From: Dehalococcoidales bacterium
GTDB lineage: Bacteria; Chloroflexota; Dehalococcoidia; Dehalococcoidales; UBA5627
Length of the DNA stretch: 5,744 bases
Assembly (NCBI GenBank): GCA_012719115.1
Contig: JAAYAZ010000056.1
Span: 1-5,744 of the forward strand
Reading direction: 5' to 3'
Positions 5,663 through 5,744 of this stretch are shown piece after piece. The notes below the pieces were generated by a model. The model was not told the origin of the DNA, made no database searches, and saw nothing but the letters and a program-made list of their open reading frames with translations. A program made the translations under genes and the position numbers. Position 1 is the stretch's first letter. Each line of letters starts with the position of its first letter.

Positions 5663-5744
5663 ATGTTGTATTTTGGATTTGCGTTGATATTTGCCGCTTG
5701 GGGGGCGCAGATATATCAGGTATTATTAAAAAAGGACCGCACGG
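5663..5744 (+). CDS. Start of a membrane protein, cut by the window end
   Basis: The first 27 codons are visible. The ATG at 5663 has an ideal AAAGGAGG (5647-5654) eight bases upstream, which makes this a confident gene start despite the short stretch. The N-terminus has a hydrophobic segment, residues about 2-22 (FGFALIFAAWG and IYQVLL), followed by basic KKDR, which places the positive charges on the cytoplasmic side and suggests a signal anchor or first membrane helix. Very small one-helix proteins such as CcmD look broadly similar, but no family can be named. It is transcribed divergently from the tail-like genes. Confidence 0.7.
   Translation, partial: MLYFGFALIFAAWGAQIYQVLLKKDRT

Overview
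The window looks like chromosomal DNA from an uncultured bacterium of the Dehalococcoidia (Chloroflexota). This is an inference from three things: the style of the radical SAM protein, the small Arg/Lys-rich bS21 next to yqeY, and the type of short palindromic repeats between genes. None of these was tested by a search. Base composition looks moderate and fairly even by eye; it was not computed.

Layout. (1) Positions 3-1586 (+) carry a radical SAM enzyme of the TIGR03960/YgiQ-like type, open to the left edge. (2) Positions 1587-2236 are about 650 bases without a gene, between convergent genes. They hold a dense cluster of small repeats: two direct copies of a 68-base repeat flanking a long imperfect inverted repeat, a degenerate fragment of that inverted repeat, and two further palindromes. 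The cluster ends at a strong minus-strand intrinsic terminator. (3) Positions 2237-2910 (-) are a housekeeping operon, rpsU (ribosomal protein bS21) then yqeY (GatB/YqeY domain protein), with its own sigma-70-type promoter at 2981-3010 and a leader hairpin that would begin at the mRNA 5' end. (4) Positions 3055-5529 (-) are three tightly spaced genes: an 83-residue protein with two membrane segments, a 666-residue protein with a beta-propeller-like front half (one clear Asp-box) and a back half resembling phage tail hub proteins, and a 69-residue protein resembling the OB-fold of tail spike proteins. (5) Positions 5530-5662 are a divergent control region. A plus-strand gene starts at 5663 and runs off the right edge; its visible part is a membrane segment.

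How they work together. bS21 and YqeY form a conserved translation-associated pair ending at the terminator. The three genes upstream on the same strand look like a compact tail-tip module (membrane protein, receptor-binding or hub protein, spike-like protein). No capsid, terminase, portal, tape-measure or integrase gene is visible, so it is either the end of a larger prophage or tail-like locus, a relic, or a domesticated cassette. The plus-strand gene to its right means the cassette does not continue as a same-strand operon beyond 5529. This cassette is the most interesting part of the window. Its phage-tail assignment rests on recognising sequence patterns, not on a search.
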